A DNA stretch of 64,000 bases from Owenia fusiformis. Its lineage: Eukaryota > Annelida > Polychaeta > Sabellida > Oweniidae. The DNA lies in NCBI GenBank assembly GCA_903813345.2, contig CAIIXF020000009.1:29364740-29428739 (forward strand), in the 5' to 3' direction. Positions 11,314 through 24,600 of the stretch are shown piece by piece. Position 1 is the stretch's first letter, and each line of letters starts with the position of its first letter. The position numbers and the translations under genes are program-made. The notes under the pieces were generated by a model. That model saw nothing but the letters and a program-made list of their open reading frames with translations, was not told the origin of the DNA and made no database searches.

Positions 11314-12617
11314 TAGTATGTATCCAACAGACTGACTTCCAGAAGTCAGTCTGAATATAATTCAGACTAAATAGGATATAGTCTAGGTCTAGGCCTAGGC
11401 GGAGCTCCCGTCCCCTAATGACTTTGACTATCGGAGTTACAATAGTGTCACTAGGGGATCGTCCCATATAAGAATTCATGAACTAAAGAAAAAAATTAAA
11501 TTTTGAACCCAGCCCTACTTTGGAGTTGATTTATCTCGTGCCAGGACTTTAGTCCTGAGAACGTCTCAATCTTTTGCCTGTACGATTACAACATGGGAGA
11601 ATTTTCTACGCCTCTTACACTTAAGATACCTACTTCAATAGATTCCTAGGTGTTTTGATGGAAATATTATTATTTACCCCAGCAAATCAAGTGCCATTTT
11701 GAAGCCAAGCAAATCTCAGATTATAAATAAAGCCCCGAGATGCATTAATGTACCTAGTCTAGGCCTAGATCTAGTGAAGTCTATATCCAATAGACTGAAT
11801 ATCTTGAGAATTCAGTCTCTTGATCGTCATATCCCTCCTGTGGGAAAAAACAGGAAATTTCCTGCACAAAATTAACAAATCCAGGAAGCTCCACTTCCAA
11901 AAAATAAACATTATAACAATTCAATTAAGTAGTAAGGTACAATCAAATGCTATAAAAAGTAACACAGCCTATTGTCAAATGAAAATAAAGCTAGGGGAAG
12001 TAACAAATATGCAAATTAGTTAACTCAATCGGCCATTTTGAATGGCACTTCCTATGTAAACAAATAATTTTCAATCCCAAATTTTAACATATGTGTGCTA
12101 ATAGTCTTAATATTTTCATTCCAAATTTCAAAAAACTTTCAGACTAGAGAATAGAGGCTAGGCCAAGATCAGGCATTAACGACGTGCCACGAAGTAAGAA
12201 GGACAAAATGGGTGGAGTGGGAGAGGAGTTGGTTTTAAGTGCATCAATGCACCTCTGGGTCTTAATTCATATTTCTGATATTTGTAACTGTCAGAGGTGC
12301 ATTTGCTGCCATCTAACTCTAAATCTGGAGTTACTTTTTCTCCAAGCTCCTTACCTTATAAGTCGATCTGTTTTCTGTAAATTCGCAATTTTTGTGCAGT
12401 CCACATCGGAATTTAAAAAATCAAAAATCACCATGGTCTGGGAATGGGGATAGAAAATCAAGGTGACATCATAAGACACTGATCTTATGCAGATTTCAAG
12501 ACATTGCTTGAATTTTTGAGTTTATTCAGATGTAGTTCATTGTTAAAAAAGTCATATTCTCATAAAGATTTGCTTAACAATGTGAAATACATAAATATGA
12601 AATAATTTAAATTGCAG
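11314..12617. other. Region upstream of ARPC1, repeat fragments
   Basis: It contains inverted agactatatcc-type motifs (11330-11400 and 11770-11825). Positions 12040-12160 match, inverted, the segment at 5220-5265 (gaaatttggaatgaaaatatt) and, in direct orientation, 49805-49890 (ggccattttgaat, cacttcctatgtaaacaaat). ARPC1's promoter and any 5'UTR exon should lie here or further left, but I cannot define them. Confidence 0.4.
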
Positions 12618-12687
12618 GAAAACAGGAAACAGAAGAAATTCAAAGACAGAATCATCACAATTTGACTAATTGAAATCTGAATTGAAG

Positions 12688-15600
12688 ATGGCTGTTGCTC
12701 ATAGCTTTGGTACAGATCCAATCACCTGTCATGCTTGGAACAAAGACAGATCACGTAAGAAACATGATAATAATGTAGACTTCATGTAGATTGTGTACAC
12801 ATACACCACAGATTGGCATAATTTTATAACATTGTGTTTTTAGATTCAGCTGTAAATGGCACTTCCTTTTTTCAAAAGAATTGAGAAATGAAATCATACC
12901 TAAATCACTTAATGAAACATGTTTTTGTTATTTTATTTTAGAGATTGCTGTTTGCCCAAATAGTAGCAATGTGATTATCTACACACTGCGTGCTGGTCGC
13001 TGGGAGGAGACTGCAGTGTTGAAGGAACACACACAGCGGGTTACTGGAATAGACTGGGCTGTCAATAGCAACCTCATTGTAACATGCAGTGCTGTAAGTA
13101 GGGACTCTAATTATTAAGATATGGCATCAGTGTTAGGTGTCTAAAACAAATTGTTTCACATTTATAACCAGATGGTGACATTTTGTCATGTTAATAACTT
13201 GTTTCAAAATGCTTAACCTTAACCAACCATTTTGTTTTAGAATAATAATTGCTCACTTGTTTTCTGTTACAAATATATTAAAGGCCCAGTCTCTTTAATA
13301 CTTGTTTCGTTTACTCCAAAATGTTTTCGCTTCATAACCTTCAGCAATTTGAATCTTCTTCTTCATAATAAAATAAACTCAGAAAAATGAGAGCATCTTA
13401 TTCAATTTGGAATTTTCCATGTTGCTATATCACTCTAGATGAGGATTTCTTTCATCATGATTTTCTGCCATTAATGATTGATGTCATAGCTGGGTGAAAT
13501 ATTAATTACTGTCTGTTATGTAGGATCGAAATGCGTATGTGTGGAACCTGCGTGATGGAGAGTGGAAGCCTACACTTGTTATCTTGCGTATCAATCGTGC
13601 TGCCACCTGTGTTAAGTGGTCTCCAAAAGGTAAACACAAAAAGCACATTTGTGTATTCTTAAAACTTGATTTTCAAAATGACAAACATGATTTTTTGTAT
13701 TTTTGAAATTGGTACATCGTCAGTATTACAGAATTGTCATAAGAACAATATGTTATGATAAGTCAAACTGGTTAGAGTTACACATCGGGCTTAATTGCCT
13801 CGTTACAGAGCATTTTGAAGGATTTTTAAAGTGTTACACAGACCCAAACCCCTTAATACTGGAGAATTTTTGTCAACTCTTCTGTGTAAAAGGTACCGCT
13901 GTTGTTCTGAAAATGTATAGTGTGGTTATGACTATTATTTCTACTTCTGTAGAGAACAAGTTTGCCGTTGGTAGTGGAGCACGTCTTATATCTGTGTGTT
14001 ACTTTGAGAAAGAAAATGATTGGTGGGTAAGCAAGCACATCAAGAAGCCAATCAGATCAACTGTTACAAGGTATGAACAAGGAAGTGATCAGTTCTCATC
14101 TGTTTTGAAAAGATATTTGGATAATTTGAAATTTTGAAATTTTTCAACACACTTCAACGTGATTACATGATGAATAGACCTGTTGGTGTTGTTACAAAAA
14201 GCTCCAGTTTAAACTGTCCTTATGTTTTTCATTTTTGTAGCATTGACTGGCATCCAAACAACATTCTAATCGGATGTGGATCGACTGACTTCAAAGCAAG
14301 GTATCGCAAAACACAATAATATGCTTATTGATTAATCTAATATGAAATCCTACCACCCTCTCTTATTTGGCAAATTTGGTACACTTTTGGTCAGGGTGTC
14401 TATTTGATTTGGTAAATTTGTGTCAAGTTAAGGATGATTCCAGTGCTGAATGTCTAACTCATATAGTGTTCAAGATATAAGTTACCTAGCATTGTTCGAG
14501 ACTTTCATTTCATTGAATGCCTGTATATAACAAAACATAAGTTTCAACCTTAATATTGAATTTCCTTGATATGAGTCATCTAATGACCATTATTTCCTTC
14601 CAGAGTTTTCTCGGCCTACATCAAAGATATTGAAGATAAACCAACTGCCACTGTCTGGGGAAAGAAAATGACATTTGGCAATTTGATGGCAGAGTTCTCC
14701 AATGGCGGAGGTAAGAAAGTTCAGATGTTATTCATCTGATTTCAAATTAAACTTTAACAGTTTTTTATCGTATCTAAAAAAGGTATGATATGGTCGCCAG
14801 CTTGACGGGTGGTGGGCAGTGTCTCACTTTCTTGTCACCACGATTCCAGTGATAGAGCTGATTAACTTTTGGATGGCCATCTTGCATTCTGGTGGCCATC
14901 TTGGAAGTTTTTAGATAAATCTTGTCATCAAGATTCCAGGAAAACCACTTGATTTACTTCAAATTTTCACACATGTTGGTATGAAGTTCTAGAGCTGATG
15001 AACTTTTCAGCAGGCATTTTGCTTTCTGGCAGCCATCTTGAAAGATTTACTTCAAATTTTCGCACATGTTACATAGTAAGAAGTTCTAGAGCTGATTAAC
15101 ATTTTGGCAGCCATCTTGCATTCTGGCAGCCATCTTGGAAGTTTTTAGATAAATTTCATCATCACGATTCAAGGAAAACCACTTAACAGATTTATTTCAA
15201 ATTTTCACACATGTGAGTTACATGCGAAACTAGCTTTCAAAATCTGTTGCGCTTATCCCCGGGTCAATGAATTACTACAATTCATTCATAATTTATATCA
15301 ACACGTGACTTTCGGGTCCATATATGGCAAAGAGGGTTGGCATTCGTCTGGTTGATTGACATGGGCAGCTATGCATAAGGAACATGAACGACTTACTTGT
15401 TTGTAAATAAACGCACTGTAACACAGATATTGAGTATCCTTTCCATAACGATAAATTTGTAGATTATGATTTATTTAGCTATTACCAGTGATTTATGATA
15501 CAATCAATTCTCAAAATAAAATATGAATGCAAACACTTAATTGTTCATAGTTTTCATGTATCAAAACATCGATGGCAGAATTTAAAGAAAATATAGTTTT

Positions 15601-18600
15601 TGAGGTTTATTCTGATTTTATTGCATATATCCATGAATTTAAATAAAAATATTATACAGCATTTGATGCAAATATGTTCAATTGATTGAAACCATATTCA
15701 ACGCCAGAAAGTACAATATTTCGTGTTTTGAAGAGACAGTTCCGGGAACGGTCAGATGAGTCCCCTAAGAAAAATCTTTTCAACTTAAACTCTGATTGAA
15801 CAATCTTCAATTTTGCATCAATACATGTTCCTGGGCCTATCATTTCACTGATATAATATTTTGCTGTGCTCATCTAAAATAGATTGGATTCACCAACTGT
15901 GGAATCGATTTGGATTCACTAGACAGGCCCATAGCCAGGGGGGTTATTTTTGGCAACTTTGGTACATTACGAGGGGAACATACTTTTTGGCGGCCATTTT
16001 GCATTCTGGTGGCCATCTTGGAAATTTTTCTTTCTGGCTCATCAAGCCCACACTGCTATGTTTTAGGTACGATATTGTTCACCCTGTGCCTTGTTTATTA
16101 AAAGCCTGAGTACATCAGACTTCTATTCTTCATTTCTTTGGTTTTTTTAGTCATTATTTTAGCAAAAGTGGTCCATATACGAGAAAATTCGACTCTTGAT
16201 TTTGATACATTATATTGTACATTATATGTGATTTGATTGCAGGAGGCTGGGTACATTATGTGGCCTTCTCTGCAAGTGGAGACAAATTAGCTTGGGTAGG
16301 ACATGATGCTAGTGTCTCGGTTGTTGACAGCAATAAGGAAATGCTGTAAGTAAACAGAGTGCTCAAAGTTCTAGTGTCCAAAACAAAATCTTAGTTATTT
16401 TCATTGAATTATCTAAGATATCACAAGGGATGGTTCCCAAATGTTGATATTTTTCAGTATTTTTGATCTTTAAAGAAGTCAAGTGAACAAAATAGCAATG
16501 CTTCAAATGAAAGTTTGTTTTATGAAGATAAGGTTAAATCTAAAATTGTTGATATTTTGTAGCCATCCCTTTTAGGTTTATTGGTGCAAATGTGTGTTAA
16601 AATGTTTGACAATTCTGAATGTTATTTTGCATCTCACTTTTAATCTCCATCTCAATTATATGTGCAGTAGTTGTTTCATCTATCATAACTATGACACAAT
16701 CTGTCCCTAATGAGCTTCCTCTTGACTCATTGGTGTTGTAGCAATCTATTACGCCAGAATCACTCTTCTGATTCTACTTTTGCATTGAATCTGAATTCCC
16801 AATGTCAATTGTCTGCCTCTGAATCTTTACTCTGTGAATGTATATCCTTGAGATCTGCATGCCCTGAAACATGATATAAATATAAATGTATTGTAAGCAA
16901 ATGAAGTCAGTTACAAAGCCCTGGTTATAGGCCATACAGGATGTCAATAGAGAAGTTTCGCAACTCACTAATAGCATGTTTATTATTCCCGTATAACTTT
17001 TGAAGCATTTGATTACCCCTCATTTATTTAGTGTTTCTTCGTAGAGATGACGATTTATAAGAATATCACACTTATGGATCTACTAAGAGCCACGCAATAA
17101 ATTATGACGTAAGCAAAGGCTTCATAAGTTATGCGGGATTCAAACATGACCATGCTCTCAACCAATCAGAATGTAGCATAGCCTATAATGAACATTCTCT
17201 ATTTCCCCATATATGCATGACTATGCCATATTCGATTTGCTACCAGGAATCGATGTACATGTATTGTTTTGTATTAAGACGTCACACCTTGGAATGGCGA
17301 GCAAGTTTGGTTATTTCATTGACCTAAATCACCAATGCTCTGAACAATCTTCATTTTCTCTGTTTGAATCGGAATGAATTTCGGTCCGGGCTTTGTAGGA
17401 CATTATGAACAACTCGTGCTGAATTTCACCATATTGAATGGTCTATCATTATTTATTCCTTAAATAATAAACATGCTATAAGTAAGTCTCTATTAAAACG
17501 ATTAACTCGCCTTTCATTCTTCTGTTTGACTTTTTGCTAGCTCTGTCATTATCATTGGCGCCATCTTTTGTTCTTTTGTCTTTTGTGGCATCAGCAAGTG
17601 AGGGGAAGAGCTAAAAGTCATATGTGTATAAATGTATCACTCAAACAACCATCCATCAATAATATTTGAACATATGAAATCTGACTCTTGTCTGAGCCAA
17701 TGGTAAAAGTGATTCAAAATGATTCTATTCATATGTGTATAAATGTATCACTCAAACAACCATCCATCAATAATATTTGAACACATGAAAACTGATTCTT
17801 GTCTGAGCCAATGCTAAAAGTGATTCAAAATGATTCTGTTCATATGTGTATAAATGTATCACTCAAACAACCATCCATCAATAATATTTGAACACATGAA
17901 ATCTGACTCTTGTCTGAGCCAATGCTAAAAGTGATTCATAATGATTCTATTCATATGTGTATAAATGTTTCACTCAAACAACCATCCATCAATAATATTT
18001 GAACATATGAAAACTGACTCTTGTCTGAGCTAATGCTAAAAGTGATTCATAATGATTCTATTCATATGTGTATAAATGTATCACTCAAACAACCATCCAT
18101 CAATAATATTTGAACATATGAAATCTGACTCTTGTCTGAGCCAATGGTAAAAGTGATTCAAAATGATTCTATTCATATGTGTATAAATGTATCACTCAAA
18201 CAACCATCCATCAATAATATTTGAACATATGAAAACTGACTCTTGTCTGAGCCAATGCTAAAAGTGATTCATAATGATTCTATTCATATGTGTATAAATG
18301 TTTCACTCAAACAACCATCCATCAATAATATTTGAACATATGAAAACTGACTCTTGTCTGAGCTAATGCTAAAAGTGATTCATAATGATTCTATTCATAT
18401 GTGTATAAATGTATCACTCAAACAACCATCCATCAATAATATTTGAACACATGAAAACCGACTCTTGTCTGAGCCAATGCTAAAAGTGATTCAAAATGAT
18501 TCTGTTCATATGTGTATAAATGTATCACTCAAACAACCATCCATCAATAATATTTGAACACATGAAAACTGTGTCTTGTCTTAGCTAATGCTCATATTCA

Positions 18601-21600
18601 TTTTATGGGAGTCAATACTGGCATTTTTCAACATATACAACGTTTAAGTTTTGTGTAACTTAGGGGAGCCATCAAAAGATTGGTGTCTGTTAAGAAACTT
18701 AAATAAACAAGTTTTGGGTGGGGGTTTCAATACTGGAAAGTTTTCTCTCCTACAAAATGAATGTTTCGAAAATTTCATAAAATCTGACATTTACTGCCTT
18801 CTAAGATATAGTTAAGTGTTACAAACTATTGGAATGACCAATTTAGATGCTAACTATCATTCTTGAAAAATTGTTGCTGAAACATACCGATTTCAGTCAT
18901 ATATTGGGCAAGTTTTACTTCTTTTTTTGTCATTTCAATTTTTGCCCCAATTTTAAATATTTTAAGAATTTATTTTTAATTAGGGGGAGATCAAAAGTAA
19001 AACTTGATTAGTTAAGTTTTTAAAGACATTGAGGTTTTGATGCCTCCCCTTACCTTGTTAAATTTATGAAAAAGATCAATCTCCTCGTTTGATGCCTCTA
19101 ACTCTGACATTGTTAACTATGTCTGCTTTGATGGTTTCTGTTTTACTTGCTGCTTTATTGTTGTCAACGACTGAGATTCTATACTCCTGGGAAATAAATG
19201 TAAAAACTATTCAGTTAAGGTATTTCATATTTTTTGGTGTCTCAGAGTTTTTTCCTGAGTGGATACAAAATCTTCAAAGGAGCACGTAGGTTATCGCAAA
19301 CAATTTCAAACGATTCTAACTTGAATTATGAATATTTTCTGATCATGAACATGGGTGTATCTTTTAGATCCATTCATTATCTTCAACTATTTGATACATC
19401 AAAATAAAGAATAGTAATGCATTGTAAAAAATGATTGCATTTTTGGTGCAAATGGGGTCGACATCTTAGAAAAAGTGTGTTGATGGGTTAATTGCTAGTT
19501 AAATATCTCCGAGTTTGTTTGAATTTATTATTACTGTGCATAATTTTCTGAGATAATGAATTGATCTAAAAGATAAACTTGTCTTCATTGTCAGAAAATA
19601 GTCATAATCCAAGATACAACCTTCTGAATTTGTTTGCAATAACCCACGTGCTCCTTTATAATTTAGGCTAAAGTGATGCAAATCAATTTTTAGCAAGCTG
19701 ACCAACATTATAAAATTTGTATTATTAGGAATCAGAATACATGTAAATATACAGTGAAACCTGAATAAATATCACCCCTCCTTTTAAGCTCCTTTCAATA
19801 TGAACACTTTTTCTCTTTCCCAAATTTTTTATCTCCATTGGCTCTCAGTCTCATGTATAAAAACCTTAAAATGTGAACACCTGCTTATCCAAGTGGTGTT
19901 CAGAATATACAGGTTTTACTGTACAAACATGAATCGTATCTTTTCTTAAGCATTTACCTTTACTTCATCCTGTGAGTTCTGATGGATAAGTGCTATCGCC
20001 CCCACTACAGCACCAAGGATGATGAACAGTACCAACGATGTTATCACCCCCGCTAACACATACTTGCACCGCCTTTCTGACTTTTTATCATAATAGCAAA
20101 CCTGCAAGAGATAAAATATCTAAAAGATACAATTTGAAGGTAGAATCAGATATAAGAGAGCAACCTTCCTCATCTTCTTATTATCCCACCACACAAATTT
20201 TGAGGGGAATATAGAGAAGCCATCGTTCGTCCATCCATCCGACTGTTCATCAGTGTGTCTGTGTGAACCTCTGCTCAAGAAGGAATTTTCAGTATGACCA
20301 CTCAATTAAAAAGGGCTACCATTTTTATAAAATTTTAATCTTTGATAACTCAAATACTAGTTGACAGATTCGGTTCAAATTTTAAATGCTGATGCCTAGG
20401 GATAAAGGAGTTTTGCTCAAGAAGACATTTTCAAGATGGTGACTAAATTTCAAAATAGCCACCATTTTCTTTACAAAACTATAATCTTTGATAACTCAAA
20501 TACCAGTGAATGGATTAAGTTCAAAATTTATATGCTGATGCCTTTGGACACAGTAGCTCTGTTTGAGAATGAATAATATCTCAAATATCAATGGATGGAT
20601 TTTGTTCAAATTTTATATACTATGCCTAGGGATACAAGAGCTCTGGCATGGGAACTGACATGGCAACTGAATTTCAGAATGGCCACCATTTTTCGGAAAA
20701 ATCATCCTTAATATAATAACTCATACCGGTGGATGGATTTCATTCAAATTGTATATGCTGATATGCTCTGTTTAATCAGAATAATTGTTTTGTTCGGTGG
20801 TATTTGCTTTTCCATGGAATTGCTCTTTCTCTAGTTCAAATTGGCCACCAAGTTGTTTACCCAACATGGCCAAACCTTTATCATATCTTAGCGCTTGTTT
20901 GTTCGTGAGTCAGGGCACTGACAACATCACTTTGAAAAAGTATGATAAAAACTAATGATAACTTTATTCAAGGAAAATACAGATATTATTTTTTTTTTTC
21001 ACATGAAAATAAATGTAGATATCCACATTTATTAGTTTAACCCAATTGCTTATAGTAACCACTTGATATTTCTTACTCGGGACTTCCATTTAATCTTAAT
21101 CCGGATTCTGCTGAATGTCTAGAACATAAACTGATATAAAACCCATAAATCACAATAATCATTAAAACCATAAACCAGTCCAGGTGTCAGTTTTTCTTAT
21201 GGAAACATGCATAGACACCTAATTGTAAAATGATGAAAGGCGATTTTCACGGGATGTTTTCACAAAATCGCCTGTTGCTTTTAGGGACTTTTCAACTTTT
21301 CCATGTTTTTACGATTTCCATTAATTTAGCCTGTTGTGAGAAATTCAAGTGAAACCCCTTGGGTCACCCAGTTCAGACAAACTTAGTTTTCTTAGACCTT
21401 GCATACCTGCCAACCTACCGTATTTTTACGGGAATCTACCGTAAATTTTTCGTTTTTCCGTAAAAAAATGACAAACTACCGTAAAAAAATACCATTTTTT
21501 TCCCGTAAAAACGCCCGTAAAAAAATATACCGTATTTTTTTCGTAATCTACCGTAAATTTTCTTTTTAAAAAACTCGTTTATTCCATGAGAACGGCCGTA

Positions 21601-24600
21601 AAATTTACCGTAAATTTTTGAAAATCTACCGTAAATTTTCGAAAATCTACCGTAAATTTTTGAAAATCTACCGTAAATTTTCGAAAATCTACCGTATTTC
21701 TGCTAAAATCGATGCAGCGATGGAGGCTTGTAATGGGAGTCCTTGCGCAGAATATGGGGGAGAGTGATAGAAGAACTGGCGAGATATCAAGGATTGTGGT
21801 TGAAATCTCTGAGTATTTGCAACTTCTCACATCTGGGGACCAAAACGCCGCTAAAACGAGGGACTTTGTAAACAAAAGCAATGTCTCGACTGAAAGGTAT
21901 TTCTGTGAAGGTTTTAATGGAACAAGTTTGAAGAAAAACGGTGTAGTGTGATACTCACAATCATTGATTTTCCAAAGACAGGGTAGATTTGAAATTCAAA
22001 TTAACGGTTTTGCGGGGCGTTTTGGTTTCGATACGCCCCGGTGAGTTAGTACCTCGTGATTATATCAGTAACAAATACATAATTAAAAAATAAAGCATTG
22101 AGTTCTGGTTTATTATAAAAGTATTGTGATATTTGAATCTGAACGATGTCTCAGGGGAAAGGTTTCAGCAAATGCTCATAACAGATTATTTTTGAAAGAC
22201 AATTGATTTGTACTTATTTTCTATTTGTGCCAGACAAACACATTGATATCATTAGAGACTTGCGAGTGAACAAATCAATATTTAATACCATATGATTCCA
22301 ATGTTATATGAACATTATGTCTGTCATTTCAATTCGTTAAAGTGATAGATCATCTAAGATGGTGAGTAAAAACGTGTAAAATCCATATTTTGTATTTCAG
22401 TAAATGTTTCATTCATGGTATTTCCAAACATCCTGATATCTAAAAAAAACTGGTTAGAAGGTGAATAAAAGTGGAGATATGAATATTGTGTTCGTATTTT
22501 GAATCAATATAGATTTATTGTAAAAGAGTTGTAAAAGAGTTGTATTCATATACATGTACATTTTGCTGAAACATTAAAATCCAAAGTTGCTGTCAGTCCA
22601 TTGTAGGCATGGTAAATGAAGAATAAAAAGTGTTTAGTCTCTATTTATTCTTGAAAATAGTACATGTATATCTATTTTTTCTTGAAAATAATAGTTTCGT
22701 ATAATTCTTAGGTGGTAGTTCTGCTTTACAAACTGTAATTATCAAAAGCACTCTTGCAGTAAAATATGTATTCACAATAACAACAACAATATGACCACGT
22801 AAACATTGTATTAATATATAGAAAACCGCATTGTATAAAGGTTTAACTACCGCATTTTTCAAAATCTACCGAAAAATACCGCATTTTGGCAAAAGTACCC
22901 GTTTTTCAAAAAATTACCGTAAAACTACTGCAATTTTCAAAATCTACCGTAAAACTACCGCATTTTTTCAAAATCTTCCGCAAAAGTACCGGTTTTTCAA
23001 AAAAGTACAGTAAAAACTACCGCAATTTTCAAAATCTACCGTTAAACTACCGCATTTTTCAAAATTTTCCGCAAAACTACCGGTTTTTCAAAAAACTACC
23101 GTAAAAACTACCGCATTTTTTCAAAATCTACCGTAAAACTACCGCATTTTTTCAGAATCTTTCGCAAAACTACCGGTTTTTCAAAAAACTACCGTAAAAA
23201 CTACCGCATTTTTTAAATATACCGTGAAACTACCGCATTTTTTCCAAATCTTCCGCAAAACTACCGCTTTTTTCAAATTTCTACCGCAAAATTACACTTT
23301 TTTCAAAAATCTACCCCAAACCTCTGCAACTACAGCATTTTTTTAAAAACTACCGCAAAAACTACCATATTTTTTTAATCTACCGCAAAAACTACAGTTT
23401 TTTAAAAAATCTACCGCAAAAACTACATTTTTTTTCTAAAATCTACCGCAAAAACTACCGCAATTTTGTTGAAAAATACCGCAAAAACTTCCGTATTCTG
23501 AAAAAATCTACCGCAAAAATACAGCAATTTTAAAAAAATCTACCGCAAAATTTTGGTCTTAGGTTGGCAGGTATGCCTTGTATCAGCCATGAAGATAATG
23601 ATTCTTTTGAAAAGTAGATGTTTCATCAAGGGCCATAGATAGATAAAAGACATACTATGAGTATTTGCTGAAATATGAGAAAAAAGCAGATATTAAAAGT
23701 ACAGTAAAATCTACTAAGTGGAACATCTACGAAGTGGAACATCTCTGAAAGTGGAACACCTCACAGGTGGAATGCTTTTTCAAAAGTCCCCTTTTCAAAC
23801 ATATTAACTTAATGAGATAGAATTGAACCTTTGCAAGTGGTACACTTTCAAACTGATTATTTTGATGCGAAAGTGGTCTACAATGGTAGGAGAGCATACT
23901 TTCAGTGATATACCAAGACAACAATATGACTAAATATGTTTTAGTCCATGTGAAACCATTACCTCTGTAAATGAAACACAATTGCAAGTGAAATATGTTT
24001 AGCAGAACCAAGGGTGTTCCACTTACACAAGTTAGACTGTACTTTAAGTGGCCTAATCTGAAAATAAGAGATAATACAAAGAACTTTTATGTTCTTTGCA
24101 AGGTATTTCTGTTCCCTATGAAATATATGGAATGGTTTCATAAACACTAGATAAAATACACTTTTTACAAAAAAACAAATCAATGCAATACATACTTTCA
24201 CCAGATTGAACCAATATTCAAATAAGTTTTTACATATAATTGTAAGGATTAGACATATTGTCTATCAGCTCACATAACACATGTTATTACCTGAATGTAT
24301 GGTTCTTGGTAACTTATTGAAAGCATTGAGATCTAAAGATTTATGATAAAAAATTCAGGGTGCAAAAAAATTCAGTAAGTACATGTAATATTTTTGTTAA
24401 AATAGTTTCGTCCAGAATGAGCCCAAAAAAATCAAATTATGTTTCTTGCTTTCCTCATCTATCTAGTTTTTGAAATTTCAAGAATAACTTAATTATTATT
24501 TAATGTACCTAAAATTTTAGTTTGGTAAACCAAAAGTGTAAATACATTCGTGCTGAACCTAAAAATTCTGTTATTATTTTCTAGTATAATTATAAATATT

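Noticed and set aside
13703-14137. 144-codon plus-strand frame as a separate gene
   Set aside because: It is ARPC1 exon 4 (13953-14070) with flanking intron sequence that happens to stay open.
17617-18600. CRISPR array
   Set aside because: Units are contiguous 111-bp repeats without unique spacers, in a eukaryotic intron.
22831-23104. Open frames in the accgtaaaa region
   Set aside because: Low-complexity translation of the repeat array within the 2.17-kb element.
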